DNA of 64,000 nucleotides from Filimonas lacunae (GTDB lineage Bacteria; Bacteroidota; Bacteroidia; Chitinophagales; Chitinophagaceae). The notes below the pieces were generated by a model, which saw nothing but the letters and a program-made list of their open reading frames with translations, had not been told where the DNA came from and did no database searches. Of this stretch, positions 45,465 to 53,777 are shown one piece after another. Where the stretch lies: NCBI RefSeq assembly GCF_002355595.1, contig NZ_AP017422.1:7258823-7322822 (forward strand), in the 5' to 3' direction. The first letter of the stretch is position 1. Each line of letters opens with the position of its first letter. The translations under genes were made by a program, and so were the position numbers.

Positions 45465-46184
45465 ATGTTACCGAAATATAAACGTATCCTGCTTAAATTG
45501 TCGGGAGAAGCCCTGATGGGCGAGTCAAAGAATGGTTTTGACCCTTTTAATCCCCAGATAATTGAGCAATATGCCAACGACATTAAAAGAGTTACCGATC
45601 TGGGCGTTCAGGTAGCGCTGGTTATTGGCGGTGGTAATATCTACAGGGGAATGAACGAGCATGACTCTGGTATTGAAAGGGCGCATGGCGATTATATGGG
45701 CATGCTGGCTACTATGATCAACGCGATGGCTATGCAGGCGATGCTGGAAAAAATTGGTGTGTTCACCAGGCTGCAAAGCGCCATTAAAATGGAGCAGATT
45801 GCCGAGCCTTATGTGCGCCGTCGCGCTATGCGTCACCTGGAAAAAGGCCGTGTAGTGATATTTGGTGCCGGTACCGGTAACCCTTATTTCACTACCGATA
45901 CTGCCGGTTCATTGCGTGCTATTGAAATACAGGCTGATGTTATTTTAAAAGGCACCCGTGTAGATGGTATTTATACTGCCGATCCGGAAAAAGATCCTAC
46001 TGCTACCCGTTACGATGAAATCTCTTACCAGGAGTGCATCAGCAAAAATCTGAAAGTAATGGATATGACCGCTTTCACCCTTTGCATGGAAAACAAACTG
46101 CCTATTATTGTTTTTGATATGAACAAGCCGGGCAGCCTGTTAAAAGTGGTAGAAGGCAGTGGCATTGGTACATTGGTAAAATAA
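45465..46184 (+). CDS. pyrH: UMP kinase
   Basis: The 239-residue UMP kinase makes UDP from UMP in pyrimidine synthesis. It has KLSGEALMG, the GGGN motif [30 protein letters not shown] and [19 protein letters not shown], typical of PyrH. The frame opens at 45420, but ATG 45465 gives the usual start. In the same pathway as carB at 6.3 kb. A good terminator follows. Confidence 0.97.
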   Translation: MLPKYKRILLKLSGEALMGESKNGFDPFNPQIIEQYANDIKRVTDLGVQVALVIGGGNIYRGMNEHDSGIERAHGDYMGMLATMINAMAMQAMLEKIGVFTRLQSAIKMEQIAEPYVRRRAMRHLEKGRVVIFGAGTGNPYFTTDTAGSLRAIEIQADVILKGTRVDGIYTADPEKDPTATRYDEISYQECISKNLKVMDMTAFTLCMENKLPIIVFDMNKPGSLLKVVEGSGIGTLVK

Positions 46185-46208
46185 CCATTGAATATAATCT
46201 TCTTACAG

Positions 46209-46250
46209 GCCGTAAACAGTGGTAGCACACTGTTTACGGCTTTGTTTTTC
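46209..46250 (+). terminator. Terminator of pyrH
   Basis: GCCGTAAACAGTG (46209-46221) pairs perfectly with CACTGTTTACGGC (46228-46240), followed by TTTGTTTTTC. Confidence 0.9.
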
Positions 46251-46275
46251 AAGCTATTGACCTTTGCCGTGGCAT

Positions 46276-46289
46276 ATGACGTATGTCAT
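46276..46289. promoter_or_regulatory. Small dyad upstream of pdxH
   Basis: ATGAC and GTCAT flank GTAT, 50 bases before the pdxH ATG. It is short enough to be chance. Confidence 0.25.
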
Positions 46290-46339
46290 TCTTCCATTCC
46301 GTTTTTTGCTGTAGGTTTGAACTCTTAAACCATATACCT

Positions 46340-46993
46340 ATGTCTATACAAAAAGCAATTGCAGACATACGCACTGATTATAGCCTTAAAACCCTTGATG
46401 AGAAGGAAGTGGCCAAAGACCCCATTACGCAGTTTGATGCCTGGTGGAAAGAGGCTATAGACAGTCACCTGGACGAGGTAAATGCGATGACGCTGGCTAC
46501 CGCTTCGCCGGACGGTATTCCTTCGGCCCGCATCGTATTGCTGAAAAGCTTTGACGAAAATGGCTTTGTGTTCTTTACCAATTATAACAGCGCTAAAGGC
46601 CGGGAACTGGCCGCCAACCCACGTGCCGAGCTGGTGTTTTTCTGGCGCGAATTGCAACGCCAGGTGCGTATTAACGGTATTGTGAAAAAGGTAAGTAAAG
46701 AGGATAGTGACGCCTATTTTCAATCGCGCCCTGCCGGTAGTCGCATTGGCGCCTTATCATCGCCGCAAAGCCAGGTATTGGCCAATCGTGAGGTGTTGGA
46801 GCAGATTGTGGCAGTGAATACGGCACAGTTTGCCGGTGATGCCTTTATTCCGCGTCCCGGGCATTGGGGTGGCTACGTGGTACAACCTGTGATGATAGAG
46901 TTCTGGCAGGGAAGAAGCAGTCGTTTACACGATAGAATTCAATATGCGCTTCTGGATAATAACAGCTGGAAAATAGAAAGGCTGGCGCCTTAA
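46340..46993 (+). CDS. pdxH: Pyridoxamine 5'-phosphate oxidase
   Basis: PdxH uses FMN and oxygen to make pyridoxal 5'-phosphate. The 217-residue protein has AMTLATASPDGIPSARIVLLK, FFTNYNSAKGRELAANP, the RPAGSRIGALSSPQSQ region and a C-terminal HDRIQY-type RLHDRIQY ... ERLAP end, as in the family. ATG 46340 is chosen over the open frame start 46283 because of the normal MSIQKAIADIR N-terminus. It stands alone after the pyrH terminator. Confidence 0.96.
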   Translation: MSIQKAIADIRTDYSLKTLDEKEVAKDPITQFDAWWKEAIDSHLDEVNAMTLATASPDGIPSARIVLLKSFDENGFVFFTNYNSAKGRELAANPRAELVFFWRELQRQVRINGIVKKVSKEDSDAYFQSRPAGSRIGALSSPQSQVLANREVLEQIVAVNTAQFAGDAFIPRPGHWGGYVVQPVMIEFWQGRSSRLHDRIQYALLDNNSWKIERLAP

Positions 46994-47088
46994 ATAAAGG
47001 AGGGAATATGACTTTGTGATGTCTGATATGTAAAAACAGGTTACTGTACTCTATATCAGACATCATTCATCATATCAACATATGCTGA

Positions 47089-47217
47089 TTAAGCTACTTG
47101 TAATTTAGCTGCCGCTGCTCTTTTAGCGCTGGAGCTAGTAGGTCTTGAATTACGGCTTTTGCCATAAGAACCTTTGAAAATCTTGCCTTTTTTGGTTTTT
47201 TTATCGCCTCTACCCAT
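47089..47217 (-). CDS. Small ribosomal protein bTHX
   Basis: A 42-residue basic protein is encoded from ATG 47217 to TAA at 47089. It starts MGRGDKKTKKGKIFKGSYG, the signature of bTHX (Thx), which sits in a cavity at the top of the 30S head and stabilises the subunit. The C-terminal part is Ser/Arg/Ala-rich. It is easily missed because of its size. The preceding base run TTTT and a hup terminator upstream suggest its own promoter. Confidence 0.85.
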   Translation of the reverse strand: MGRGDKKTKKGKIFKGSYGKSRNSRPTSSSAKRAAAAKLQVA

Positions 47218-47282
47218 TTTAAAAAGTTTTTAGTGGTTACAAAATAAACGACGAACCGCGAAATTCGTAAATTTTAGACAAT

Positions 47283-47320
47283 AAAAAAGCAGAAGAATAA
47301 GCTATTCTTCTGCTTTAGCA
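47283..47320 (-). terminator. Terminator of the HU gene
   Basis: AAAGCAGAAGAATA (47286-47299) pairs perfectly with TATTCTTCTGCTTT (47303-47316), loop AGC, T-rich on the minus strand after it. Confidence 0.88.
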
Positions 47321-47342
47321 AGTTCTTTTTGCAATTATACCA

Positions 47343-47612
47343 TTAGATTTTCGCAGAAAGCTCTTTACCAGCTTTAAAGCGGGCTACTTTTTTAGCCTTT
47401 ATTTTAATCACTTCGCCAGTTTGAGGGTTGCGACCTGTACGGGCTGCACGCTTAGACACAGAGAAGGTACCGAAACCAACCAGGGTAACTTTACCACCAC
47501 CTTTCAGGGTTTTAGTTACTGCTTCTACGAAAGAATCGATAGTCGCATTTGCCTGTGTTTTAGTGATACCTGCATCTTCGGCCAGTTTTGCAACCAATTC
47601 AGCTTTGTTCAT
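47343..47612 (-). CDS. hup: HU-family DNA-binding protein
   Basis: The 89-residue protein matches [47 protein letters not shown] with the minor-groove arm (RTGRNPQTG) and [15 protein letters not shown]. It is a nucleoid protein and dimerises. It has the best promoter of the window (TTTTG, 18 bases, TAAATTTG) and its own terminator. Confidence 0.97.
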   Translation of the reverse strand: MNKAELVAKLAEDAGITKTQANATIDSFVEAVTKTLKGGGKVTLVGFGTFSVSKRAARTGRNPQTGEVIKIKAKKVARFKAGKELSAKI

Positions 47613-47905
47613 AGTGTATGTTTTAAGTTGTGATTTACTGAAACAAATTTATTGGCTTTTACATACCGGCAAAATTTTTTTAGGCAACCTTCACACTTTT
47701 ACAACAGCCTGAAGGCCGCATCGGCCCTGCATTTTAGCAGCCTAACGGTTGCCGGACGCCCGTTAGAACTGGTGTAGGTTTTCTGAAAGGCAATGCTGTA
47801 AAGCCTTACAGCCTTTTATCCCTGCTAATGCAGTGCTGTGGCGGGTTTGGGTAATATACAACACTTTGCCGAATGAGAAAACCACTAGAATTAAGATTTC
47901 CACAT
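47613..47905. other. Intergenic region between hup and DUF4286 genes
   Basis: About 290 bases with the hup promoter at 47644-47674. A short hairpin GCTGTAA/TTACAGC (47795-47801 with 47806-47812) follows the DUF4286 gene on its strand but lacks a T-run there, so it is only a weak terminator candidate. I see nothing else. Confidence 0.55.
47644..47674 (-). promoter_or_regulatory. Promoter of hup
   Basis: On the minus strand TTTTG (47674-47670) and TAAATTTG (47651-47644) are 18 bases apart, which fits the Bacteroidota -33/-7 consensus in both elements and in spacing. It starts 32 bases before the ATG. Confidence 0.72.
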
Positions 47906-48211
47906 TCAATTCACAACCTGCATCAGGGTATGAAACGAAATAACCCGGGCCTTCCACTTATCTACCGCTTCCTCGCGAAATGCAGGCTGGTACAGGTCTA
48001 TATACCTGTTATAACTTACATTTCCATTAGCATAATACTGCACGGCATAGGTAACACCCTCAGTTTCGTCGGTATCCAGCAGGCGCACCAGTTGGTGCTT
48101 TTCAAAGCATCCGGTGGCCATTACTGCCGGAATGTGTTCTTCCTGCATCCATTTTAGCCAGTTATCGTGTACCAGCCAGTCTACTTTGGTTGTAACGTTA
48201 TAAATAAGCAT
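47906..48211 (-). CDS. DUF4286 protein
   Basis: The 101-residue protein matches DUF4286, a small family largely in Bacteroidota: MLIYNVTTKVDWLVHDNWLKWM at the start, HIPAVMATGCFEKHQLVRLL and YAVQYYANGNVSYNRYI. It may fold like an alpha/beta barrel dimer, but its function is unknown. ATG 48211 is chosen; the frame extends upstream as overlap with the end of the exonuclease gene. It lies 8 bases after that gene on the same strand. Confidence 0.87.
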   Translation of the reverse strand: MLIYNVTTKVDWLVHDNWLKWMQEEHIPAVMATGCFEKHQLVRLLDTDETEGVTYAVQYYANGNVSYNRYIDLYQPAFREEAVDKWKARVISFHTLMQVVN

Positions 48212-48219
48212 GGGTACGT

Positions 48220-48984
48220 TTAGTTTAATTCCACAAAAACAGGGCAATGGTCGCTGTGCTTTACATCCGGATAAATCTCCGCCCCTTTTAACCGGCTTTG
48301 CAAAGGCGTGGTAACGCTGATGTAATCAATACGCCAGCCTTTGTTTTGCAGGCGCACAGACGGGAAACGCTGGCTCCACCAGCTATACAGGTGTGGCTCA
48401 GTATGAAACTCACGTAAGGTGTCTACAAAGCCGTTGGAATACAGCTTGTCCATCCAGGCCTTTTCTTCCGGTAAAAAGCCCGATGACTTTTTATTGCCCT
48501 TGGGATCGTGAATATCGATGTCTTTATGTGCAATATTGTAATCGCCTACCACTACCAGGTTGGGGCGGGTACGCTTTAACACATCCAGGTATTCGTAAAA
48601 CTCGTCCAGCCACTGGTATTTATACGTCTGGCGCAGATCACCGCTGGTGCCCGAGGGGAAATACGCGTTTACCACCGTAATATCTCCAAAGTCCAGGCGT
48701 ATTACCCGTCCTTCTGCATCGCTTTGCATAATGCCATTGCCAAAAAACACTTCATCGGGATGTATACGGGTGAAAATGGCCACACCGCTGTATCCTTTCT
48801 TATCAGCACTGAACCAGTAGGTGCTGTAGCCCAGCTCTTCAATAGCGGCATAGTTCACGTTCTCTTTATGCGCTTTGGTTTCCTGCACACATATAATGTC
48901 GGCAGGATCGGTTTTCAGCCAGTCGATAAACCCTTTGGTAATGGCGCTTCTGATGCCATTAACGTTATAGGAAATAATACGCAT
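48220..48984 (-). CDS. xth: Exodeoxyribonuclease III (AP endonuclease)
   Basis: The 254-residue enzyme cuts at abasic sites and degrades 3' ends of duplex DNA. It has MRIISYNVNGIRSA, CVQETKAHKE with the metal Glu, VNAYFPSG, GDYNIAHKDID and KHSDHCPVFVEL with the catalytic Asp-His. The family is the Xth/ExoA type. ATG 48984 starts the canonical N-terminus. DUF4286 follows 8 bases on. It diverges from the LOG gene. Confidence 0.95.
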   Translation of the reverse strand: MRIISYNVNGIRSAITKGFIDWLKTDPADIICVQETKAHKENVNYAAIEELGYSTYWFSADKKGYSGVAIFTRIHPDEVFFGNGIMQSDAEGRVIRLDFGDITVVNAYFPSGTSGDLRQTYKYQWLDEFYEYLDVLKRTRPNLVVVGDYNIAHKDIDIHDPKGNKKSSGFLPEEKAWMDKLYSNGFVDTLREFHTEPHLYSWWSQRFPSVRLQNKGWRIDYISVTTPLQSRLKGAEIYPDVKHSDHCPVFVELN

Positions 48985-49061
48985 GTGATTCTCAATTGAT
49001 AGTGCAAAGTAATACAACAGTTATAATTAACTTGCGGGGTGGTACAAAAAAGCCACTTTGA

Positions 49062-49805
49062 ATGGACGCAATAAAGGAGACAGACCGCATTATTCCTGCG
49101 GGTACAATGAATGCTTACCTCGATGGACCTAAACCCCGAATTTATGAACTCGGTTTTGCCTGGCAGGTGTTTACTGAGTTTATAAAAGGCTTTCGCAAGC
49201 TGCATTTTCTGGGGCCTTGTGTAACGGTGTTTGGATCGGCGCGTTTTAAAAGCGGACATCCTTATTACGAAGCTGCCGTGGAGTTTGGGAAACGTATTGC
49301 CGGCCTGGGGCTGGTTACTATGACGGGCGGCGGACCGGGTATTATGGAAGCGGCCAACAAAGGCGCTTATGAAAACAATGGAATGTCGGTAGGTTGCAAT
49401 ATTATATTACCCCACGAGCAACATGCCAACCCCTATTTGCACAGGGCCATTGATATGAAGTTCTTTTTTGTGCGTAAAGTGTTGCTGGTGAAGTACTCTT
49501 ATGCTTTTGTCATCATGCCTGGCGGCTTTGGCACTATGGATGAGTTCTTTGAAACCCTTACGCTTGTGCAAACCAAAGTAATTAACGACTTTCCCATCGT
49601 ATTATACGGGAAAGAATATTATCAGCCATTGTGGGACGTAATGCAGGATATGGCAGATAAGGGCACTATTTCTGCCGACGACATGAAACTGGTGTTGTTA
49701 ACGGATGATATTAACGAGGCCATTAATCATATTTCGAAATACCTTTCCTTAAATTATAAAGTAAAAACACGCCGCCGGCTGTGGTGGTTGTTCGAGAAAA
49801 AATAA
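49062..49805 (+). CDS. LOG-family protein (TIGR00730 type)
   Basis: The 247-residue Rossmann-fold protein has the LOG motifs GSARFKSGHPYYE, MTGGGPGIMEAANKGAYE and PGGFGTMDE (153-161). LOG proteins split AMP-type nucleotides at the glycosidic bond (cytokinin riboside monophosphate phosphoribohydrolase); in bacteria the substrate is often AMP. It precedes the AsmA-like gene by 28 bases. Confidence 0.92.
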   Translation: MDAIKETDRIIPAGTMNAYLDGPKPRIYELGFAWQVFTEFIKGFRKLHFLGPCVTVFGSARFKSGHPYYEAAVEFGKRIAGLGLVTMTGGGPGIMEAANKGAYENNGMSVGCNIILPHEQHANPYLHRAIDMKFFFVRKVLLVKYSYAFVIMPGGFGTMDEFFETLTLVQTKVINDFPIVLYGKEYYQPLWDVMQDMADKGTISADDMKLVLLTDDINEAINHISKYLSLNYKVKTRRRLWWLFEKK

Positions 49806-49833
49806 TAAATTACATACATACCTCTGTACAAAT

Positions 49834-52800
49834 ATGAAATCCCTTCTGCTCCGATCACTGAAAGTGAGCGGTATTGCTATAGCAGCAATCATTGCTTTGC
49901 TTTTTTTGCTACCCGCCATATTTCCCGGCTTTATTGCTAAAAAAATAAAGACCTGGACCAATAAATCCATACAGGGTGAGCTGAACTTTTCCAAAGCAAG
50001 GCTGTCGTTTTTCCGTCACTTTCCTTCTCTTACTTTAACGTTGCACGACTTTACTTTAAAAGGTTCTGCTCCGTTTAGTAAAGACACGCTTATTTCGGCC
50101 GAAGGGGTTTCGCTTGGGCTTGATTTATCCAGCATATTTTCCAGCACGCTTACGATTAATAAGATATTCGTAGATGATGCGCATATTCATGTGCTGGTAA
50201 ATGAAAAAGGGGAAGCCAACTACAATGTATATGCTTCCAAAAGTGACAAGGCTACCAGTAACCCTGCTGACAGCAGTGATGCTACCCTTAAAATGGAAAG
50301 TATTGTTATTAACAATACCAGCATTATCTATGATGATGCTTCGCTGCCCATGCTCATGAGCTTTAAAGGCTTTAACTACACTGGCAGCGGCGATTTTGAG
50401 AAAGCGATCTTTGACCTGGATAGCCATATTGAAGCCGATTCGGTAGATTTTTCTTATGACCATCAAAACTACTTTCTCTCTAAAAAACTACAGGCCGACT
50501 TAATTACTAAAATCAATACCCATTCGCTTTCGCTGTTGTTTGAAAAGAACGATTTAAAGATCAACTCTTTGCCTGTTCATTTCAAAGGGCACTTTGATAT
50601 CTTAAGCACCGGGTATAATATGGACTTTAAGCTGGAAACAGCGAATACCGATTTGCATGATATCTTTTCTGCCATGCCCGCTGAATACCTGGGATGGCTG
50701 GCCAATACAGACGTGCGTGGCTTTGGTGATATCAACGCTTCCCTGGCTGGTATGTACAGTGCTGCATCTAACCAGATGCCCAGCCTGGAACTGAACATGA
50801 AAATACGCGATGGGTATGTGGCGAATAAGAAAGCGCCCGCACCTATTAAAAACCTGTTTCTGAACCTGCAGGCGCGTGTGCCGCAGATGAAGCCGGATAG
50901 CTTGTTTGTAAACATGGACTCTATCTACTTTAACATTGATAAAGACTATGTAAGCTCTGTAGTAAGAGTGAACGGTTTAAAAGAACCGGAAATATACGCC
51001 AAGCTGAATGCCGCTATTGACCTGGAAAAATGGGACCAGGCCATTGGCTTTGAACCGCTGGATATGAAAGGCCGTTGCAATGTGCATTTGCTGGCAGAAG
51101 GTAAGTATGCTACCAGTGTAGTAAAAACAGGATTGCGTGAGGTGGATACGGTAATTACCAGCATTCCTAAATTCACTTTTCACTCTTCTTTGCAAGACGG
51201 TTATATCAAATATGCCTCGGTACCAGAAGCTATCCGGGACATTAATTTCTCTATCAATGCTTCTTGTCCCGATAACGATTACAAGCACACTACGCTCAGT
51301 GTAGACAGCCTGAGTGCAAAAGTGTTAAGCAACTATATCAAAGGCTTTTTTAAACTATACAATGCAGCCGATTTCTCTATGGAAGGCAAGCTGCAATCGG
51401 TATTGCACTTAAGCGATATTGCCCAGGTGTATCCGCTGGATAGTATGACGCTGAAGGGTGACCTGGCTGTGAATATTACTACCAAAGGGCATTATGTGGC
51501 AGCTAAAAGAGTATTCCCGGTAACTGAAGCCAATCTTACCTTGAAGAATGGGTTTATACAAACCAAGTATTATCCCGAGCCCTTACAGCAAATACAGGTG
51601 CAGGCAGATATCAGCAGCAGTGCCGGTAACTTCCGCACACTGAAAATTGATATCAGTCCGGTTTCATTCCTGTTTGCCGGTCAGCCGTTCTCGTTCCGTG
51701 CCGACCTGCGTAACCTGGATAACCTTCGTTATGCTATTGCTTCCCAGGGAACCATTGATGTGGGTAAGTTGTACAAGCTGTTTGCGGTAAAAGGGTACAA
51801 CCTCAAAGGATTTATACAAACGAATTTATCGCTGCGTGGCTTGCAAAGTGATGCCACCGCCGGTAATTATGATAAACTGGCCAATAAGGGTACTTTAAAA
51901 GTGCGTGACATTGCTTTATATTCCGAGCTGTTTCCACAACCGTTATGGATTAAAAACGGGCTTTTCCGTTTTGATCAGGATAAGATGTGGTTTGATGCTT
52001 TCCAGGGCAAGTATGGTTCTTCTAAATTAACCATGAATGGTTATTTATCTAATGTAATTGCCTATGCTACGCAAGCCCATGCCCCTTTACAGGGAACGTT
52101 TGATGTAAAAAGCGATTTTGTAAAAGTGGATGAACTGATGGCCTTTTCCAATGTAGCGGGTAGTGGTGCGCCTGCCCCTGCCTCTACGGGGGTAATACTG
52201 GTGCCGGATAATTTAAACCTGCACCTGGCAGCTGTTGTTGGGCAGGTACAATACCAGGGCCTGATTATTAAAAATGCCAATGCTAGTATAAAGGTGGATA
52301 GTGGTGCTATTAACCTGCAAAATGCCGGCTTTGAGCTGGCAGGCTGTAAGGTAAACATGGACGCCAACTATAAAAGCCTTACGCCAAAGAAGGCGGAGTT
52401 TGACTATCATATTAATGCCAGTGAGTTTGATGTGCAGCGTATGTATAAAGAGGTGGAGCTGTTCCGAAACATGGTTACCGCTGCTGCAAAAGCACAGGGT
52501 ATTATCTCGCTCGACTATCAATTAAGCGGAAAGCTGAACGGCGATATGCAGCCTATCTATCCTTCTTTAAAAGGTGGCGGTGTACTGAGTGTGAAACAGG
52601 TAAAAATGCGTGGCTTTAAGCTACTGAACGCTGTAGGTAGCAGCACCGGCAGAGAAGGTTTAAAAGATGCAGACCTTTCCAAAATAGATATTAAGTCTAC
52701 CATCAACAATAATATCATCACCATTGAGCGTACCAAAATGAGGGTAGCCGGGTTTCGACCACGTTTTGAAGGCCAGGTAAGTTTTGACGGACGCCTGAAC

Positions 52801-52947
52801 CTGAGCGGTCGTTTAGGCTTACCGCCACTGGGTATTATTGGTATCCCTTTTAGTGTAACCGGAACGCAGGAAAACCCCAAAGTAAAACTGCGCCGCGCAA
52901 AAGATTCAGACAAGCTGGAAGAAACTTCAGAAGAAGGCGATCAATAG
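49834..52947 (+). CDS. AsmA-like protein
   Basis: The 1037-residue protein has an N-terminal membrane anchor (about 12-33) followed by a long periplasmic beta-rich region with an AsmA start (ELNFSKARLSFFRHFPSLTLTLHDF) and an AsmA_2 end (KMRVAGFRPRFEGQVSFDGRLNLSGRLGLP). AsmA/TamB-type proteins form hydrophobic grooves that carry lipid between membranes in Gram-negative bacteria. The C-terminus is acidic (EETSEEGDQ). The stop codon is 14 bases before the first element of the palindrome array. Confidence 0.88.
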   Translation: MKSLLLRSLKVSGIAIAAIIALLFLLPAIFPGFIAKKIKTWTNKSIQGELNFSKARLSFFRHFPSLTLTLHDFTLKGSAPFSKDTLISAEGVSLGLDLSSIFSSTLTINKIFVDDAHIHVLVNEKGEANYNVYASKSDKATSNPADSSDATLKMESIVINNTSIIYDDASLPMLMSFKGFNYTGSGDFEKAIFDLDSHIEADSVDFSYDHQNYFLSKKLQADLITKINTHSLSLLFEKNDLKINSLPVHFKGHFDILSTGYNMDFKLETANTDLHDIFSAMPAEYLGWLANTDVRGFGDINASLAGMYSAASNQMPSLELNMKIRDGYVANKKAPAPIKNLFLNLQARVPQMKPDSLFVNMDSIYFNIDKDYVSSVVRVNGLKEPEIYAKLNAAIDLEKWDQAIGFEPLDMKGRCNVHLLAEGKYATSVVKTGLREVDTVITSIPKFTFHSSLQDGYIKYASVPEAIRDINFSINASCPDNDYKHTTLSVDSLSAKVLSNYIKGFFKLYNAADFSMEGKLQSVLHLSDIAQVYPLDSMTLKGDLAVNITTKGHYVAAKRVFPVTEANLTLKNGFIQTKYYPEPLQQIQVQADISSSAGNFRTLKIDISPVSFLFAGQPFSFRADLRNLDNLRYAIASQGTIDVGKLYKLFAVKGYNLKGFIQTNLSLRGLQSDATAGNYDKLANKGTLKVRDIALYSELFPQPLWIKNGLFRFDQDKMWFDAFQGKYGSSKLTMNGYLSNVIAYATQAHAPLQGTFDVKSDFVKVDELMAFSNVAGSGAPAPASTGVILVPDNLNLHLAAVVGQVQYQGLIIKNANASIKVDSGAINLQNAGFELAGCKVNMDANYKSLTPKKAEFDYHINASEFDVQRMYKEVELFRNMVTAAAKAQGIISLDYQLSGKLNGDMQPIYPSLKGGGVLSVKQVKMRGFKLLNAVGSSTGREGLKDADLSKIDIKSTINNNIITIERTKMRVAGFRPRFEGQVSFDGRLNLSGRLGLPPLGIIGIPFSVTGTQENPKVKLRRAKDSDKLEETSEEGDQ

Positions 52948-52961
52948 ATTTTCAATGCTTT

Positions 52962-53386
52962 AGGGGTGCTTACAGAAGGCTTTGTAAGTACCCGCAAACC
53001 ACCTTGTAAGTACTTACTACGACTTTGTAAGTACATACAGACCCTATTGTAAGCACTTACAAACGCTTCGTAAGTACCCGCAAACCACTTTGTAAGTACA
53101 TACATACGACCTTGTAAGTACATACAAACCCTATTGTAAGCACTTACAAACGCTTCGTAAGTACCCACAAACCACCTTGTAAGTACTTACATACGACCTT
53201 GTAAGTACATACAGACTCTGTTGTAAGCACTTACAAACGCTTCGTAAGTACCCACAAACCACTTTGTAAGTACTTACATACGACCTTGTAAGTACTTACA
53301 AACTCTATTGTAAGCACTCACAAACTGCCTTGTAAGTATTTACAACGGCTCTGTAAATGCCCTAAAACCAGCTGGTAAGTGCTTAC
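52962..53386. repeat. Tandem array of ~22-bp near-palindromic units
   Basis: Twenty elements with core GTAAGTACTTAC (or GTAAGCACTTAC and close forms) start at 52962, 52984, 53006, 53027, 53049, 53070, 53092, 53114, 53136, 53157, 53179, 53201, 53223, 53244, 53266, 53288, 53310, 53332, 53353 and 53375, spaced 21-22 bases. The core is its own reverse complement. Four successive types of unit (flanks CAAACCAC, CATACGAC, CAGACCCT and CAAACGCT) repeat as a larger block of 86-88 bp at 52984, 53070, 53157, 53244 and 53332. No spacers, so it is not CRISPR. Confidence 0.9.
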
Positions 53387-53722
53387 CATGAAATGGAGGG
53401 TACCTACAACTAGATACTAAGTATCCATAAACAAACTGTATGCGCTTCCTGCTATTTTGTAAGTCTTTGTAAGCAATTGCTAAGGGGTATAAAGCGGTTA
53501 GTGAGTACTCGCCAAATGTTACAATGTATCTGGATATGGTTTGTATGTGTTTATCTATAGCTGGTAAGTACCTGGTAATTGTTTGTATTTCTTTTTCAAT
53601 GGGTTATAAGTACTGTCAGGCGATTGTTCCATGCTGCCGAATACAACCAGCATACTTTTCCATGAGGGGGCAGTGCTTGTAAAGGATAGCAAAGTGCTAT
53701 AAAGGAGAAGGTAAGTGCTTAA
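53387..53722. repeat. Decayed continuation of the palindrome array
   Basis: Weak copies continue with about the same phase: GGTACCTAC at 53399, GTATGCGCTTCC at 53438, GTAAGTCTTTGT at 53459, GTGAGTACTCGC at 53501, GTATGTGTTTAT at 53543, GTAAGTACCTGG at 53564, ATAAGTAC at 53606 and GTAAGTGCTTA at 53711. Match quality drops with distance from the AsmA gene. Confidence 0.6.
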
Positions 53723-53729
53723 TCACAGG

Positions 53730-53770
53730 TAAAAAATACCGGGTATTCACTGTACAAACGAATACCCGGT
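53730..53770 (-). terminator. Terminator of the metH genes
   Basis: ACCGGGTATTC (53738-53748) pairs perfectly with GAATACCCGGT (53760-53770). On the minus strand it is followed by ATTTTTT. Confidence 0.87.
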
Positions 53771-53777
53771 GAAATCA

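Larger units (their letters stand above)
52948..53777. other. 830-base gap holding a decayed palindrome array
   Basis: No credible gene lies here. The region is filled by the tandem palindromic array described separately, followed by the metH terminator. A 75-codon repetitive frame on the minus strand (52941-53168) exists only because the higher-order period of 87 is a multiple of three. Confidence 0.8.

Noticed and set aside
47763-47957. 64-codon minus-strand frame after DUF4286
   Set aside because: Overlaps the end of DUF4286 in another frame and shows no family features.
52941-53168. 75-codon repetitive protein frame on the minus strand across the palindrome array
   Set aside because: It repeats every 29 residues only because the 87-bp block is a multiple of three; it overlaps the AsmA end and the frame closes within the array.
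52962-53722. CRISPR array
   Set aside because: Units are contiguous near-palindromes at 22 bases with no unique spacers and no cas genes nearby.
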